Positions 16,444 to 24,737 of a stretch of DNA of 54,807 nucleotides are shown here, in pieces. The stretch spans positions 1 through 54,807 of the forward strand of contig MOEI01000001.1 of the NCBI GenBank assembly GCA_001889965.1. The letters run 5' to 3'. Every line of letters starts with the position of its first letter. Within the stretch, counting starts at the first letter, position 1. The notes under the pieces were generated by a model. It worked only from the letters and a program-made list of their open reading frames with translations, made no database searches and was not told the origin of the DNA. The position numbers and the translations under genes are program-made. Source of the DNA: a bacterium CG10_46_32. GTDB taxonomy: Bacteria; Patescibacteriota; Patescibacteriia; UBA2169.

Positions 16444-17919
16444 ATGACTCCTGCAAATCAAAAAGATATTAATCTACTTCCCAAGGATCTTACTCGGTCA
16501 AAGAGCGGCGTAAAACATGCGTCATCTGGCTCTTTGGTTGAGTATACAAGCGTTTCAGAGCGCGCAAAAAAATTAGAGGAAAAACAAAAAAAACCTTCGT
16601 TGTTTTCGCGATTGTTTTCAGTTTTTACAAGAGAGAAAAAAGCGGAAAAGCCAAGATTAATAGTTACTTCTGCAACATTGCCGCAAAAGCAAAAGAAAAG
16701 CGCAGTACAGCCAGATCTTCCGCAAGGCGCTCCGCTTCCTTCCGCGCTTTTTGCAGACGCAAAAAAAGCAAAACCTTCTTCAATCGTGCCGCCTGTTTCA
16801 GAGCCTACCGCTGAGCCTGGTGTTACTGCTTTACAGGTGATGAGTATGCACACGCCAGATTTTTTGAGTTCAGAGGTTCAAAAGCCTTTAGAGCCAGCTG
16901 GTTCTTTGGTTGCTCCGAAACAAGCAGCGCCAACACCCGTTTCAATCCCTGCGCCTACTCCCGTAGTTTCTTCAACTGCTCCAGTTCCTTCTGTTGTTGC
17001 CGCGCAAAACAAGCCGCACAAAATTTCTTGGTGGCGCACCTGGTTTTTTAAGAAAAAAGAGCAGGTTGCAAAAATTACAGAACTGCAGATTCCTCCAAAA
17101 TCTACAGACACATCAACACAGCAGTTGCTTCCCAAAAAAGAATCATTCGTTCCAAAGCCTGTCGCACTGCCAAAACCATCTGCGCATGGTGCGCCTCTAC
17201 CTGCCGCATCACCATCGCCTGTTGCGATACCAGCGCAAAAAATAGTGCCTCCCAAAGCTTCTGCATCGAGTACTGCTTCTGTAGTCGCGCAAAAAGCAAC
17301 TACGAGCGAGCAAACCGAGGCTCCGGTGCATAGGCTCTCTACCTTTGATGTTAACTTGCTTTCCGCGGAATATACGCAAGCTTTTAAAAAGGGGAATCCA
17401 TATATAACGCTGGCGCTATGGTCTTTTGTAGCAGTACTATTTGTTGGCGTTTCCTATGGAGTGCTTGCGCTCTACGAAATTCGGGGCGCATCAAAACTTG
17501 CGCAAGAAGAACAGGTTGTTGCCGCGCTTGTCAACACTATCGGCACGTACGAAGATGTGCAAAACGAAGACACTGTATTACGGAGCAAGGTTGCCGCAAG
17601 CCGCGAATTGATTGGAAACCATATATCATGGTATGCATTTTTAGAAAAATTAGAAGGGGTAACTATTCCAGAAATCACCTATATTAGCATGGCAGCATCG
17701 ACAAAAGGAATCATGAGTATTACCGCGTTCGCAGGGGATTATACCGGCCTTGCGCGCCAGATTGTAGTGTTCCAGCAAACGCAATGGATTCAAGATATTA
17801 CGGTGACCTCTGCAAGCCGCGTAGAGGAGTCGCCAACTCAGGCCGCAGGCGTTTCGTTTGACATGCAGCTTAGTATTAGTCCGGCTGTTTTATTCTCAGA
17901 GAGGTACTCGTATGAATAA
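16444..17919 (+). CDS. pilN: PilN-like pilus assembly protein with long disordered N-terminal region
   Basis: PilN bridges PilM in the cytoplasm to PilO in the periplasmic space. Classical PilN is ~180-200 residues; this one has 491. The PilM-binding type motif INLLPKD is at residues 9-15. Then come ~285 residues of Lys/Pro/Ala/Ser-rich, probably disordered sequence. A second similar motif FDVNLLSAEY follows near residue 301, directly before the transmembrane helix (about 318-343). The C-terminal ~145 residues match the coiled-coil plus ferredoxin-like PilN periplasmic region. Its stop overlaps the pilO start by 8 nt (ATGAATAA). Confidence 0.85.
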   Translation: MTPANQKDINLLPKDLTRSKSGVKHASSGSLVEYTSVSERAKKLEEKQKKPSLFSRLFSVFTREKKAEKPRLIVTSATLPQKQKKSAVQPDLPQGAPLPSALFADAKKAKPSSIVPPVSEPTAEPGVTALQVMSMHTPDFLSSEVQKPLEPAGSLVAPKQAAPTPVSIPAPTPVVSSTAPVPSVVAAQNKPHKISWWRTWFFKKKEQVAKITELQIPPKSTDTSTQQLLPKKESFVPKPVALPKPSAHGAPLPAASPSPVAIPAQKIVPPKASASSTASVVAQKATTSEQTEAPVHRLSTFDVNLLSAEYTQAFKKGNPYITLALWSFVAVLFVGVSYGVLALYEIRGASKLAQEEQVVAALVNTIGTYEDVQNEDTVLRSKVAASRELIGNHISWYAFLEKLEGVTIPEITYISMAASTKGIMSITAFAGDYTGLARQIVVFQQTQWIQDITVTSASRVEESPTQAAGVSFDMQLSISPAVLFSERYSYE

Positions 17920-18637
17920 TACTGACACACAAAATCAAACAGCTCCAATGAAAGCCACACAGCCTGCTACGATTGATATAGTGGGAGCAGTACCTGAACA
18001 GGGCGCCACATCAAAGGAGTCAAAAAAGAAACCAAAAGCTGCGCCAAAACTCACCAGTTTTATGCTGCAGTGGTTTCGGGAGTATTATTATTGGGTAACT
18101 GGCGTGGCATGTTTTGTGATCGTGGTGGCTGGATATGTGCTCGCGCTTTCTCCTAAATTTTCCCAAGCGCGTTCGGTTTCCGGCATTGAGTTCCAAGCCG
18201 TGCATACCGAGCGGCAAAAGCTCGAGCAAACTCTTTCGTATGTCACAAAGCTCGGATCCGGCAAAACAGCCCAATCCGCGCGGACTATTCGGGATGTTGA
18301 TGATTTTCTTCCTTTGGGTCCGGCGACACCTCAGATTTTAACAAGCTTAGAAAGTATTGCGCGTGAATCCGGAGCTGTGATTGATGGCATTGAGTTGGTT
18401 ATTCCAGAGGAAGATGAATCTAAAAAAGATTCTGATTCTGATATTGTGTTGCCAGCGGGCGTCGCGTTTGTGGAAGTTACGCTTGCAATAAGCGCAAGCC
18501 CATACGACAAGCTCAAAACATTGCTTTCTAATATCGAATCAAACATACGATTAATGGATGTGATTGCGGTTGTGTATTCTCCAATCGGCAAAAGCTACAC
18601 CATTATTCTGCGCGCGTATTATTTATCTAATGAATAA
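17912..18637 (+). CDS. pilO: PilO-like pilus assembly protein
   Basis: 241 residues from ATG 17912, which overlaps the pilN stop by 8 nt; an upstream in-frame ATG at 17858 would run deep into pilN and is unlikely. A polar N-terminal tail (about 50 residues) is followed by one transmembrane helix (WVTGVACFVIVVAGYVLAL). A coiled-coil-like stretch then leads to a PilO-type C-terminal domain (LGPATPQILTSLESIARESGAVID; YDKLKTLLSNIESNIRLMDV). Function is inferred from order (pilM-N-O) and topology. Element copy D follows three bases after the stop. Confidence 0.82.
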   Translation: MNNTDTQNQTAPMKATQPATIDIVGAVPEQGATSKESKKKPKAAPKLTSFMLQWFREYYYWVTGVACFVIVVAGYVLALSPKFSQARSVSGIEFQAVHTERQKLEQTLSYVTKLGSGKTAQSARTIRDVDDFLPLGPATPQILTSLESIARESGAVIDGIELVIPEEDESKKDSDSDIVLPAGVAFVEVTLAISASPYDKLKTLLSNIESNIRLMDVIAVVYSPIGKSYTIILRAYYLSNE

Positions 18638-18640
18638 TTA

Positions 18641-18765
18641 CAAATGTTCTGTTGGGCCGAGGCGTACTCGCCGAGGTTAACGGAACATTTGAGAGGAGTA
18701 GGCGGGTGGAAGCCGCAGCAGCCGAGCTTGCTCGGATGCGCAGGCTGAAACCCGACTACGACGAT
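18641..18765 (+). repeat. Two-hairpin dispersed element, copy D, inside the pilus operon
   Basis: Hairpin 1 (18641-18691) has arms CAAATGTTCTGTT / AACGGAACATTTG with GGGCC / GGTT and an inner GGCG-TACT-CGCC. Hairpin 2 (from 18698) nests GTAG / CTAC, CGGGT / ACCCG, AGCC / GGCT and CCGAG / CTCGG, with internal loops gcagcag and atgcgca. It ends ACTACGACGA like copy C, and one base later the ATG of the next gene begins (18766). It fills the whole pilO-to-next-gene gap. Confidence 0.88.
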
Positions 18766-19086
18766 ATGGCGTTAGTACAAAGAAAAATATCAAAAGCAAA
18801 ACAACTCCAGCTTATTGGAGCTCTTATTCTTGTTATTGGTATAACCGGCGCAGTCGGGTATTACGGGATTATGAAAAAGGGCGGGCCTGGGCCCTTGGAT
18901 GCAACGCAAGCGCCGCGCGTAATACCACTCTCATCGCGTTTTAATATTCCATCCCAGACTGGATTTGATGCCGCGCAAGAGCTTACTACCTTGCCACTGT
19001 TTCAAGATCTTCGTTCGTTTGGTGTTTGGCCATTGCCACTTGAGCCAAAGGGGCGATCTCAGCCATTTATTTTAGAAAAGAAATAA
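18766..19086 (+). CDS. Small single-pass membrane protein of the pilus operon
   Basis: 106 residues from ATG 18766. A basic N-terminus (QRKISKAKQLQ) is followed by one transmembrane helix (about residues 15-34: LIGALILVIGITGAVGYYGI). A polar extracytoplasmic tail ends LFQDLRSFGVWPLPLEPKG. Position between pilO and pilB is where pilP sits in many pilus operons, but I see no PilP lipoprotein features, so it is called by context only. There is no Shine-Dalgarno before the ATG because the two-hairpin element occupies that space. The frame is open back to a TTG at 18652 through the element; I prefer the ATG. Confidence 0.65.
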   Translation: MALVQRKISKAKQLQLIGALILVIGITGAVGYYGIMKKGGPGPLDATQAPRVIPLSSRFNIPSQTGFDAAQELTTLPLFQDLRSFGVWPLPLEPKGRSQPFILEKK

Positions 19087-19089
19087 GAT

Positions 19090-20826
19090 ATGATGTCACC
19101 ATTTTTAGAATTTTTAGTCTCACAAAAGGTTTTGGCTCTTCAAGACGCAGAGCGTTTAGAGGCTACGTACCAAGAAGGAACTCGTTCGCTTGAAGCAGTG
19201 TTGCTTGAGTTTGCAAAAATAGATGACGACACAATCCTTAAGTACAAGGGTGATTTTTATCACTTACCCACGGTTTCGTTCGATACCAAGTTAATTGAAC
19301 AGAATGTTTTGGGCTTGTTCCCAAAAGAGGTTGTTACCAATTACCGTATTGCGCCGTTTGAGCAAGATGGGGACAGCATGCGCATTGCCATGCTGAATCC
19401 GGAAAATCTTAAAGCGCGCGAGGCAGTTGATTTTCTTGCGCGCCAAAAAGGCTGGAACACCCAGTTTTATGTAACTACGGAAAAAGGATTTAAGCGGGTG
19501 CTTGATCAATACAGCGGAAGCCTTACCAGTGAAGTAGGGGAGGCGCTTCTGTACGCGGACAAATCTCATGATCTTTCAAACAAGAAAAAGGATAAAAATG
19601 AAGAAGAACAGGATTTGGAAGAAGTAGTTAAAAGCGCTCCGGTTTCAAAAATGGTAAGCGTCATTTTGCGGCACGCAGTGGATGGAGGAGCGTCGGATAT
19701 TCATATTGAACCGCAAGAGAATGAATCTCGGGTGCGCTACCGTATTGACGGACAGCTGCATTCAACACTTTCGCTTCCTAAGTATATTCATAACTCTATT
19801 ATTTCGAGAATTAAAGTGCTCGCAAATTTAAAGTTGGACGAAACTAGAAAGCCGCAGGACGGAAGAATTCATATTGAGGTGAATGGCAAAAAAATCGATT
19901 TCCGCGTTTCAACGTTGCCGCTTGCCGGCGCTGAAAAAGTGGTGATGCGTATTTTGGATGTTACGCGTGGCGCGCCGACATTGGAAAGCCTTGGGTTTCA
20001 GGGTCATAATTTTGATACGATGACGCGGCAGATTACTAAGCCAAATGGGATGTTTTTGGTAACCGGGCCAACTGGCAGCGGAAAATCAACCACGTTGTTT
20101 TCTGCGTTATCCTTGCTTAACAAAGAAGAAGTAAATATTGTTACCTTAGAAGACCCAATTGAGTACTACCTTTCCGGTGCAAACCAATCGCAGGTACGGC
20201 CTGAAGTGGGGTACACGTTTGCATCGGGCTTGCGCTCTATTCTTCGTCAGGATCCAGACATCATCATGGTTGGTGAAATTCGGGATAATGAAACTGCCAG
20301 CCTTGCGGTGCAGGCAGCGCTTACTGGGCACATTGTGCTCTCCACGCTGCACACGAATGACGCGCTCGGCTCTATTCCGCGCTTAATGGACATGAAAGTA
20401 GAGCCGTTTTTGCTTGGCACAACATTAAACATTGTGCAGGCACAGCGCTTGGTGCGAAAAGTTTGTCAGAACTGCAAAACAGAAACCCAGCTTCCTCCGG
20501 ATTTAGCAGAGCGAGCAGCAGAGATTTTGGCGTCCATCAGCGATACCGTCCTTTACAAGGGTATTAATCGTACAAAACCTACGTACTACAAAGGAGTTGG
20601 CTGTGCCAAATGCGGAAACACGGGCTACCAAGGAAGGCTTTCTGTTTCCGAAGTTATTGAAAACACCAAAGCAATGCAACAAATTATTTCAAAAGGATTC
20701 GATCAAGCGCTTGCGGAAAAAGAGCTTATACAGCAGGGATTTATTTCCATGCGGCAGGACGGTATTATGAAAGCGCTTCTTGGATTTACTACAGCAGATG
20801 ATGTCGCGGTAGCAACTAAAGAATAA
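19090..20826 (+). CDS. pilB: Pilus extension ATPase PilB (GspE family)
   Basis: Hexameric ATPase that powers pilus polymerisation on the cytoplasmic face. The 578 residues include an N-terminal GspE domain (about 1-150), DIHIEPQ near residue 200, Walker A GPTGSGKST near 326, an Asp box (VTLEDPIEYY), a Walker B segment (DPDIIMVGEIRD) and a His box (STLHTND). A C-terminal four-Cys zinc site is formed by CQNC and CAKC. All catalytic elements are present. A start one codon later (19093) is possible. Three nt separate it from the upstream gene. Confidence 0.96.
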   Translation: MMSPFLEFLVSQKVLALQDAERLEATYQEGTRSLEAVLLEFAKIDDDTILKYKGDFYHLPTVSFDTKLIEQNVLGLFPKEVVTNYRIAPFEQDGDSMRIAMLNPENLKAREAVDFLARQKGWNTQFYVTTEKGFKRVLDQYSGSLTSEVGEALLYADKSHDLSNKKKDKNEEEQDLEEVVKSAPVSKMVSVILRHAVDGGASDIHIEPQENESRVRYRIDGQLHSTLSLPKYIHNSIISRIKVLANLKLDETRKPQDGRIHIEVNGKKIDFRVSTLPLAGAEKVVMRILDVTRGAPTLESLGFQGHNFDTMTRQITKPNGMFLVTGPTGSGKSTTLFSALSLLNKEEVNIVTLEDPIEYYLSGANQSQVRPEVGYTFASGLRSILRQDPDIIMVGEIRDNETASLAVQAALTGHIVLSTLHTNDALGSIPRLMDMKVEPFLLGTTLNIVQAQRLVRKVCQNCKTETQLPPDLAERAAEILASISDTVLYKGINRTKPTYYKGVGCAKCGNTGYQGRLSVSEVIENTKAMQQIISKGFDQALAEKELIQQGFISMRQDGIMKALLGFTTADDVAVATKE

Positions 20827-20830
20827 TTAT

Positions 20831-21208
20831 ATGCCTAACAAGCCAATTGTCCTTCTTGCGGAAGATGATCAGTTTTTGCGCCGCATGTACGCAACAAAGC
20901 TTTCTCAAGCTAACGTTTCTGCGGTGCTTGCCGAAGACGGCAAGCAAGCTCTTGATTGCGCACGCAAGCAAACGCCCGCACTTATAGTATTGGATATTTT
21001 AATGCCAAAAATGGATGGGTTTGAGGTGCTTGAGGAATTAAAGAAAGACCCTGTCTTAAAAGATGTTCCTGTGGTGCTTTTAACGAATTTAAGCGAAGCA
21101 GAGGATATCTCTAGAGCAAAAAAATTAGGCGCAGCCGAGTACCTTATTAAAGCTCATTTTTTGCCTTCGGAAGTGCTTAGTGTAGTTAAAAAATATATTC
21201 AGAAATAA
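20831..21208 (+). CDS. CheY-like response regulator receiver
   Basis: 125-residue single receiver domain. An acidic pair (AEDD, residues 10-13), the phospho-acceptor Asp in LIVLDILMPKMDG (about 55), the Thr in LLTN (about 85) and the Lys in LIKAHF (about 107) are all present. There is no output domain. Placed between pilB and a pilT-like gene, it may set motor choice or activity, like PilG/PilH-type regulators. No histidine kinase is encoded in the window. Confidence 0.9.
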   Translation: MPNKPIVLLAEDDQFLRRMYATKLSQANVSAVLAEDGKQALDCARKQTPALIVLDILMPKMDGFEVLEELKKDPVLKDVPVVLLTNLSEAEDISRAKKLGAAEYLIKAHFLPSEVLSVVKKYIQK

Positions 21209-21210
21209 GT

Positions 21211-22380
21211 ATGCCAGAATCAGTTTCACCGCAATTAGTTTCCGAGGATGCGACCCAAGAACCGCTACCGGTTTCTTCTGTTCCAGTAGGAGGCACGCAA
21301 AAAACTGAATCCGCGACTGATATCTTGCATTTTGAAAAATGGCTTAGCACGTTAGGCGAGCGAAAGGCAACGGACTTACATCTTTCAGTAGGCACCGTGC
21401 CAGCATTGCGGTTGGGTGGCGTTGTCGTGCCCCTGCTCGACGAGGAGATTATTACCGCTGAACGCATGGATCGTATCGCTGATCATCTGCTTGGATCTGA
21501 GGAACTGGATCGTCTCCGCAAGGAAAAACAATTTGTTGCCAGCAAGACTCTTAAAAAGTCCATGCGGTTTCGCATTCATTTTTTTTATAGCAGAGGATTT
21601 TTAGGAGTCAGCATGCGCCATATTCCAAATACGTTCATACCGCTTCGCGAGCTTCCGCATGCTAATCTGCTTGCGCCGCTTGTGTATGCCACGCAAGGAC
21701 TGTTTATTATTTCCGGGCCATTTGATTCTGGAAAAACATCAACCATTCGCGGTATTCTTTCCGAAATCAACCAGTCTCGGCCAAGTTATGTGGTAACGCT
21801 TGAATCGCCGATTGAATATGTGCTTCCGAGCGACAAATCCGTAGTGGTGCAGCGCGAAGTAGGCTCAGATGTGACAAGCTACGCAGAAGGCGTAGCGGCG
21901 CTTGCCGACGAAGACGTTGATATTGTGGCGCTTGGCGCCGTGCCAAACGGGGAAGTGCTTGCTGGCGCGCTTTCGCTCGCAACATCCGGCAGGCTGGTAA
22001 TTGCCATTATGGAGGGGAACCACACGGTCGCGGTGTTAGAGCGCTTGCGTGATCTTGCGCTTGAGCAGGATCGAATTCGCATTCTGCATGAGCTTGGAGA
22101 TTCATTGATTGGTATCACCACACAGCTGTTACTGCCAAAAGTCGGTGGCGGGCGAGCGCTTGTGGTAAGCACTATGGTTGCAACGCATCCCATTAAATCT
22201 CTGATACGGGAAGGAAAGTTCGATCAGATTCCAAATATCATGCAAACCTCAAGAGAGCAAGGCATGGTAACCACCGATAAAGCATTAGCCGAAGCCGTGC
22301 GTGCCGGCATAGTCATGCTGTCTGACGCAAAAGAGTATGCAGTTGATATTAATCAGTTTAACGCGCTTGGTAGCCATTAA
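21211..22380 (+). CDS. pilT: PilT-like ATPase with degenerate catalytic motifs
   Basis: PilT ATPases drive pilus retraction. The 389 residues align with PilT in the N-terminal PAS-like half (KWLSTLGERKATDLHLSVGTVPALR) and in the RecA-like half, where Walker A is GPFDSGKTS near residue 169. The Asp box reads VTLESPIEYV, with Ser in place of the usual Asp. The Walker B region, normally (D)xxVGE-RD, reads DIVALGAVPNGE near residue 238, lacking the catalytic Glu. The His box STLHTN is AIMEGNH. Hydrolysis may therefore be weak or absent, and it could act as a regulatory partner of PilB. It begins 2 nt after the receiver gene. Confidence 0.85.
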   Translation: MPESVSPQLVSEDATQEPLPVSSVPVGGTQKTESATDILHFEKWLSTLGERKATDLHLSVGTVPALRLGGVVVPLLDEEIITAERMDRIADHLLGSEELDRLRKEKQFVASKTLKKSMRFRIHFFYSRGFLGVSMRHIPNTFIPLRELPHANLLAPLVYATQGLFIISGPFDSGKTSTIRGILSEINQSRPSYVVTLESPIEYVLPSDKSVVVQREVGSDVTSYAEGVAALADEDVDIVALGAVPNGEVLAGALSLATSGRLVIAIMEGNHTVAVLERLRDLALEQDRIRILHELGDSLIGITTQLLLPKVGGGRALVVSTMVATHPIKSLIREGKFDQIPNIMQTSREQGMVTTDKALAEAVRAGIVMLSDAKEYAVDINQFNALGSH

Positions 22381-22382
22381 GT

Positions 22383-23591
22383 ATGTCATTTTTTGATTAT
22401 CTAGCAGTGAATGAAGAATGCGAAGAAGTGACTGGTGTGGTGGATTCAGTGAGCGATGAGATTGCATTAAACACCCTTACTGATCAGGGGTTATTAGTGC
22501 TTTCGCTTTCTCCGCGTGAAGAGAAAAAAGGCTTTTCAACGGAAATTAATTTATTTGCCCACATTAAAGTAAAGGATTTAGTAATATTTTCTAGGCAGCT
22601 TGCGGTGATGATTTCCGCAACACTGCCGGTGGTGCAATCGCTTCGCATTCTTGTCAATCAAATTGAAAGCGTTCCTTTGAAAATCGTAGTGTCAGATGTC
22701 GCAGATAGCGTGGATGGAGGATCGAGGTTGAGCGATGCCTTTAAAAAGCATCCAAAAGTATTTTCCAATTTTTTCGTGAGCATGATCGCGAGCGGAGAAA
22801 CTGCGGGCAAACTTGATGAGGTGCTCAATTACCTCGCAGACCAGCAGGAAAAAGATTATGATTTGATTAGCAAAACGCGCGGAGCCATGATTTATCCGGC
22901 TTTTATTCTGTTTGGCTTGGTTGTGGTTGGATTTGTGATGATGGTGTTTGTTGTGCCAAAACTTACCGCGGTTTTAGAAGAAAGCGGAGCAGCGCTTCCA
23001 TTCACCACACAGCTCTTGATTTCAATTTCTGAATTTTTCCAAACATTTTGGTGGCTCATAGTACTGCTTGGCGTGGGATTTTTTGTGGGACTTCGTTATT
23101 ATCGAAAAACCGCGGCAGGAAAAAAGCATACTGACTATCTTATTTTAAAGATACCTATTTTTGGTCCATTGATTTTTCAAAAAATGTATCTGGTGCGTTT
23201 TACGCGCTCATTGTCTACGCTTATTACTGGCGGCGTTTCTCTTCCTGAGGCGCTTGCCATTACCGGCGATATCGTCGGCAACGAGGTGTATCGAGACGTT
23301 ATTTTAAATACTATTCATGAGGTGGAAGATGGAAATTCTATTGCATCAGTATTTCGGGAGTCTAACGTGGTTCCGGGCATGGTTACACAGATGCTTGCGG
23401 TGGGTGAGCAAACGGGACGCTTAGATACGGTACTTATTAAATTATCTGATTTTTATTCCCGCGAGGTGGATAATGCGGTTGCAAACTTAGTAACATTGAT
23501 TGAGCCGTTTATTTTAATGATCATGGGTGTTGCAGTTGGATTTATGGTAGCGGCCATTCTGTTGCCTATGTACAGCCTTGCGGCAGGCTAG
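22383..23591 (+). CDS. pilC: Pilus inner-membrane platform protein PilC (GspF family)
   Basis: 402-residue polytopic protein that couples PilB motion to pilin insertion. Two GspF domains are visible: residues ~65-190 (FSRQLAVMISATLPVVQSL, KHPKVFSNFFVSMIASGETAGKL) and ~270-395 (FTRSLSTLITGGVSLPEAL, VVPGMVTQMLAVGEQTGRL). Each is followed by hydrophobic helices. Length is normal. It begins 2 nt after the pilT-like gene and ends the ATPase/platform block. About 110 nt with its own promoter follow. Confidence 0.94.
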   Translation: MSFFDYLAVNEECEEVTGVVDSVSDEIALNTLTDQGLLVLSLSPREEKKGFSTEINLFAHIKVKDLVIFSRQLAVMISATLPVVQSLRILVNQIESVPLKIVVSDVADSVDGGSRLSDAFKKHPKVFSNFFVSMIASGETAGKLDEVLNYLADQQEKDYDLISKTRGAMIYPAFILFGLVVVGFVMMVFVVPKLTAVLEESGAALPFTTQLLISISEFFQTFWWLIVLLGVGFFVGLRYYRKTAAGKKHTDYLILKIPIFGPLIFQKMYLVRFTRSLSTLITGGVSLPEALAITGDIVGNEVYRDVILNTIHEVEDGNSIASVFRESNVVPGMVTQMLAVGEQTGRLDTVLIKLSDFYSREVDNAVANLVTLIEPFILMIMGVAVGFMVAAILLPMYSLAAG

Positions 23592-23663
23592 TGTTTTGTT
23601 TTTTCTCGCAACAGAAATAATTGCAGGTGTGGATAACATAATTTATGCAAAATAATATAAATA

Positions 23664-23672
23664 TGGTATAAT
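23664..23672 (+). promoter_or_regulatory. Extended -10 promoter TGGTATAAT for the pilin genes
   Basis: The same nine bases occur before the 8844 gene. This copy lies 30 nt before the first pilin ATG, after an AT-rich stretch. It suggests the abundant pilins are expressed separately from the assembly genes. Confidence 0.65.
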
Positions 23673-23702
23673 TTACGCACGTTACTAAACACAGAGATAT
23701 TT

Positions 23703-24182
23703 ATGAAATATAAACAAAAAAATACTGGTTTTACACTGATTGAACTTTTAGTGGTTATTAGCATAATTGGAATCCTTTCTACATTGGCAGTAGTTTCTTT
23801 AAATAATGCACGCGTTAAAGCTCGCGACGCCAAGCGTGTTTCAGATATTAAACAATTACAGACTGCGCTTGAGTTGTATGGGTCCGATGCAAATGGGTAC
23901 CCGGCTGGAAGCGATTTGACGCTCGGCATAGGAGGTGGCGTGGTGTTAAGCAAAAGTGGATTTGAGGCAACTGCATCTGGAACTATTTACATGGGTAAGG
24001 TTCCAGCAAATCCAACTCCTGGAGGCATTGATTATAAATACAGCTCATTTACGAGTTCAACAACAGGAACTGCGTGCGGCACAGCTCCGTGCCCATGGTA
24101 TCAGGTGCTTTTTTCTCTTGAAGAATCAACGGGAAGCCTTCCTGCTGGAGCGCATATTGCGGATCCGAACGGAATTGATTAA
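23703..24182 (+). CDS. Type IV pilin-like protein 1
   Basis: 159 residues with a prepilin signal (TG before [15 protein letters not shown]), Glu at mature position 5, and the hydrophobic spine helix. It continues with the pseudopilin pattern [17 protein letters not shown] and ends DPNGID. Two close cysteines (TACGTAPC) may form a D-region disulfide. It should be cleaved by PilD encoded downstream. It is the first of three tandem paralogs. Confidence 0.9.
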   Translation: MKYKQKNTGFTLIELLVVISIIGILSTLAVVSLNNARVKARDAKRVSDIKQLQTALELYGSDANGYPAGSDLTLGIGGGVVLSKSGFEATASGTIYMGKVPANPTPGGIDYKYSSFTSSTTGTACGTAPCPWYQVLFSLEESTGSLPAGAHIADPNGID

Positions 24183-24208
24183 TAAAAATAATTTAGCATA
24201 ATAATTCT

Positions 24209-24697
24209 ATGAATCAAAAAACAAAATATAAAGGCTTTACGTTAATCGAGCTTTTGGTGGTGATTGCCATTATTGGTTTGCTTTCAACGCTTGCTGTTGT
24301 TGCGCTTAATAACGCCCGAGCCAAAGGCCGTGATGCAAAGCGCGTTGCTGATGTTAAAACCATACAAACTGCGCTTGAACTATACTTTGCTGACAAAAAT
24401 ACCTACCCAGTGGTTGCTTCTGGTTTAGTGCTTGGTGGAACTGGCGCTACAACGCTTTCGCAGACCGGTAACTTTTCGGATACGATTTCTGGAACCACCT
24501 ACATGGGTAAAGTTCCGTTAAATCCAACCCCTGCTGCGGCAGCATGCGCAAGCTACACATACCGGTCCACGGATAATGCTTTTGCGGCGTGTACCAGTGG
24601 CAGTTGTAAGAGTTATGATATCGAATTTTGTTTAGAGGATATTACTGGCAGTCTTGCTGCTGGAAAGCATAGCGCGACTCCAGGAGGAGTTAATTAG
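24209..24697 (+). CDS. Type IV pilin-like protein 2
   Basis: 162 residues with prepilin site [16 protein letters not shown] and Glu5. It shares ALELYFADKNTYP and YMGKVPLNPTP with its neighbours. Four cysteines sit in the C-terminal part (AACAS, AACTSGSCKS, EFCLED), more than in the paralogs. A 26-nt gap separates it from pilin 1. Confidence 0.9.
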   Translation: MNQKTKYKGFTLIELLVVIAIIGLLSTLAVVALNNARAKGRDAKRVADVKTIQTALELYFADKNTYPVVASGLVLGGTGATTLSQTGNFSDTISGTTYMGKVPLNPTPAAAACASYTYRSTDNAFAACTSGSCKSYDIEFCLEDITGSLAAGKHSATPGGVN

Positions 24698-24737
24698 CCA
24701 GATATTTTTTTAGCTACGTTATTACATAAATCAATAT

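Noticed and set aside
18652-18765. TTG start that would translate the two-hairpin element as the N-terminus of the small pilus-operon protein
   Set aside because: The residues have no helix or domain logic, and the ATG at 18766 gives a normal basic tail before the membrane helix.
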